DNA from: Lachnospiraceae bacterium Marseille-Q4251
Lineage (GTDB): Bacteria > Bacillota > Clostridia > Lachnospirales > Lachnospiraceae
Assembly (NCBI GenBank): GCA_018223435.1
Contig: JAGTTO010000001.1
Span: 2,852,001 to 2,916,000, forward strand
Direction of reading: 5' to 3'
Length of the DNA: 64,000 bases
The notes under the pieces are model-generated. The model saw only the letters and a program-made list of their open reading frames with translations. It was not told the origin of the DNA and did no database searches. The translations under genes and the position numbers were made by a program. Numbering within the stretch: the stretch's first letter is position 1; every line of letters starts with the position of its first letter. Shown here one piece after another: positions 62,713-64,000 of the stretch.

Positions 62713-63087
62713 TCATCGATAACTCGACGGCGGCATTCCCATCACTTTCTTAAAGGCCCGCCGGAAAGACAGCGAGTTGGTATATCCAACCTCGGCGGCG
62801 ATGGCCTCGATGTTCAGATCGGAATTTCGAATGAGCTCGCAGGCTTTTTCGATCCGAAGTCCCTCGAGGTATTTGCTGAAGGTCACGTCCAGGTGCTTCT
62901 TAAAATAAGTGCTGAGATAGGACGAGGACATGGAGAAGGCTTCCGAAGCGGAGGTGACGCTTAAGGAAGAGTCTCCGTAGTGCTCGTTTATGTAGGCCAT
63001 AATCTTGCGTGGCGTGTCGTCGGACTCAGTCTTCGGAGCGAGATCCTGTATCATCTGTTTATAATATGACAGCAACACAGGAAGCAC
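62713..63087 (-). pseudogene. AraC-type regulator, C-terminal remnant
   Basis: 124 codons beginning at a GTG. It holds a complete AraC DNA-binding domain (SVTSASEAFSMSSSYLSTYF, then IEAIAAEVGYTNSLSFRRAF and PPSSYR) preceded by a short helix-like linker (LLSYYKQMIQDL), but no sensor or receiver domain. Proteins of this type in ABC sugar-uptake loci are normally about 500 residues (response-regulator-type AraC), so the 5' part seems lost at the junction near 63066. It could still make a small DNA-binding protein, but lacks a good start site. Confidence 0.72.
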
Positions 63088-63440
63088 AGTACACAGGCCA
63101 GGGTTATCTGACCCCGCTCAACGACCTGATTAAAGAGAACATGCCGAACTTCTCCGCGCTGATGGAAAATGATCCCCAGATCGAGAAACTGATCTCCCAG
63201 AATGATGGAACGATCTACTCCCTGCCCGGCATCAACGAGTGCTACCACTGCAACTACTCCCAGAAAATGTACATCAACAAGACCCGGCTCGACAATTTGG
63301 GACTCCCACCACCATCGACGAATACTACGAAGTGCTGAAAGCCTTCAAAGAGCAGGATGCCAACGGCAACGGCGATCCGGACGATGAGATCCCGCTGATC
63401 ACCGCAGCAAACGGCTGGCATGTACAGCTGGACGGTTTCC
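63066..63440 (+). pseudogene. Solute-binding protein fragment (YtcQ/LipO-like)
   Basis: The frame opens with TATQEAQYTGQGYLTPLNDL and reads through DGTIYSLPGINECYHCNYSQ to LDNLGL, matching the mid part of lipid-anchored sugar-binding proteins. Near 63300 one base is missing, and the match continues in another frame as PTTIDEYYEVLKAFKEQDAN and DDEIPLITAANGWH. Signal peptide, lipobox and C-terminal half are absent. Not functional. Confidence 0.8.
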
Positions 63441-63821
63441 ATGCTGGTAAATATCCCCTGCCCTATCATTCTGGCTCTCTCCATCAACTCCTCCAGAAGC
63501 AAAAAGGCAGGAAAAGCCGTTCAGATGCTGACCTACGCTCCTTACTTTATCTCAACGGTTATCGTCGTTTCCCTGATCATCCAGCTCTGCGATGTGAGAA
63601 GCGGTCTTTTCAACATCCTCCGCGACATCATGTCCGATGCCCAGACACAGGCAAACATGGTGCAGGCCACCGGAAAAATGTCAAGTTCCGCTGTTCTTGC
63701 TATGACGGAATCCCTGAAATACACAACGATCCTCTGCGCAAGCGTTCCGATGCTGGTAATTTATTCTTTTGTGCAGAAATATTTCGCAAAAGGTGTTATG
63801 ATTGGATCAGTAAAAGGTTGA
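63441..63821 (+). pseudogene. Fused fragments of two ABC sugar permeases (LplB-like and LplC/YtcP-like)
   Basis: Codons 1 to about 63 read MLVNIPCPIILALSINSSRS then VQMLTYAPYFISTVIVVSLI and SGLFNILRD, as in LplB-type permeases. The rest reads SSAVLAMTESLKYTTILCAS and QKYFAKGVMIGSVKG, the C-terminal end of LplC/YtcP permeases. The EAA-loop segments of both are missing between and before them. The frame runs without stops (63441-63821), so it could be translated, but as a chimera of two incomplete membrane proteins. Confidence 0.78.
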
Positions 63822-63836
63822 TAAGGAGGTTCCAAT

Positions 63837-64000
63837 ATGGAGAAAAAGACACTCTATCTCATCTGCAACGCCCATCTGGACCCGGTCTGGCTCTGGAACA
63901 TGGAGGAGGGCATTTCCGCGGCCCTCTCCACCTTCCATACGGCGGCAGATTTCTGCGAGAATTACGACGGTTTTGTTTTCAATCACAACGAGGCTCTGCT
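63837..64000 (+). CDS. GH38 alpha-mannosidase, N-terminal part (runs off the window)
   Basis: Start of a protein reading MEKKTLYLICNAHLDPVWLW, the GH38 barrel opening with the zinc-binding His and Asp (NAHLDPVW). GGAGGT lies 7 bases before the ATG, 15 bp after the permease scar. It fits uptake and cleavage of mannose-containing glycans by the former ABC operon. Only 54 codons are visible. Confidence 0.85.
   Translation, partial: MEKKTLYLICNAHLDPVWLWNMEEGISAALSTFHTAADFCENYDGFVFNHNEAL

Overview
The window looks like a chromosomal segment of a spore-forming gut Firmicute of the Lachnospiraceae (Clostridium cluster XIVa). The evidence is the 16S/23S sequence, a YyaC-type spore protease, a CotH-type protein, an S-box (SAM-I) riboswitch before metK, near-consensus TTGACA/TATAAT promoters with 17-bp spacing, strong GGAGG ribosome-binding sites, and many sugar-hydrolysis genes. 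No prophage, plasmid backbone or CRISPR array was seen. Coordinates were read by eye from sequence and translation. No database search was run.

Layout. 1-6.9 kb: a visibly AT-richer lactose-type block (GH2 beta-galactosidase, GPH sugar symporter, AraC regulator, NagD-like HAD phosphatase) ending in a 202-bp MITE. 7-12.6 kb: argH followed by an Asp/Glu/hydantoin-racemase-family protein, an NhaC-type transporter and two paralogous PuuE/HpPgdA-type deacetylase-fold proteins, the second lacking the metal ligands. 12.7-15.5 kb: an IS200/IS605 element (broken tnpA, intact tnpB) followed by wreckage of signalling genes cut by a 165-bp MITE. 15.5-19.9 kb: yyaC, a LysM membrane protein, a DUF5711-like protein and CvpA. 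20-25.8 kb: an rRNA operon with three tandem promoters and the uncommon order 16S-5S-tRNA-Ala-23S-tRNA-Asn-tRNA-Cys. 25.9-36.3 kb: a response regulator lacking the phospho-acceptor Asp, a VTC/DUF4956/CotH operon, a MATE transporter, a secreted clostripain-like protease, an Fe-S aldo-keto reductase and a radical-SAM protein.

36.4-44.8 kb: an envelope and biosynthesis run (murE, maf, a response regulator, histidine kinase and lipoprotein set, aroK, then murA behind its own promoter and a structured leader). 44.8-45.7 kb: a stack of nested inverted-repeat elements, including copies of both MITEs seen earlier in the window. 45.8-53.4 kb: a secreted repeat-rich protein, a YczE-like membrane protein, ApbE, a lone PduB-type microcompartment shell protein, a YitT protein and SAM-riboswitch-controlled metK. 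53.4-64 kb: sugar catabolism (two Gfo/Idh/MocA oxidoreductases, a ROK regulator, a TIM-barrel isomerase, an MFS transporter, a GH42 beta-galactosidase, the start of a GH38 alpha-mannosidase), interrupted by two decayed loci: a GH78 rhamnosidase remnant and an ABC sugar-transport operon collapsed by deletions to under 1 kb.

The most notable items are: (i) two families of near-identical short mobile elements, one with clear 7-bp target duplications, plus fragments of one family lodged beside metK, maf and the shell-protein gene; (ii) the racemase/transporter/deacetylase-pair operon, which could be an unrecognised cyclic-amide pathway with an inactive enzyme partner; (iii) the structured leader of murA; (iv) the collapsed ABC transporter scar.
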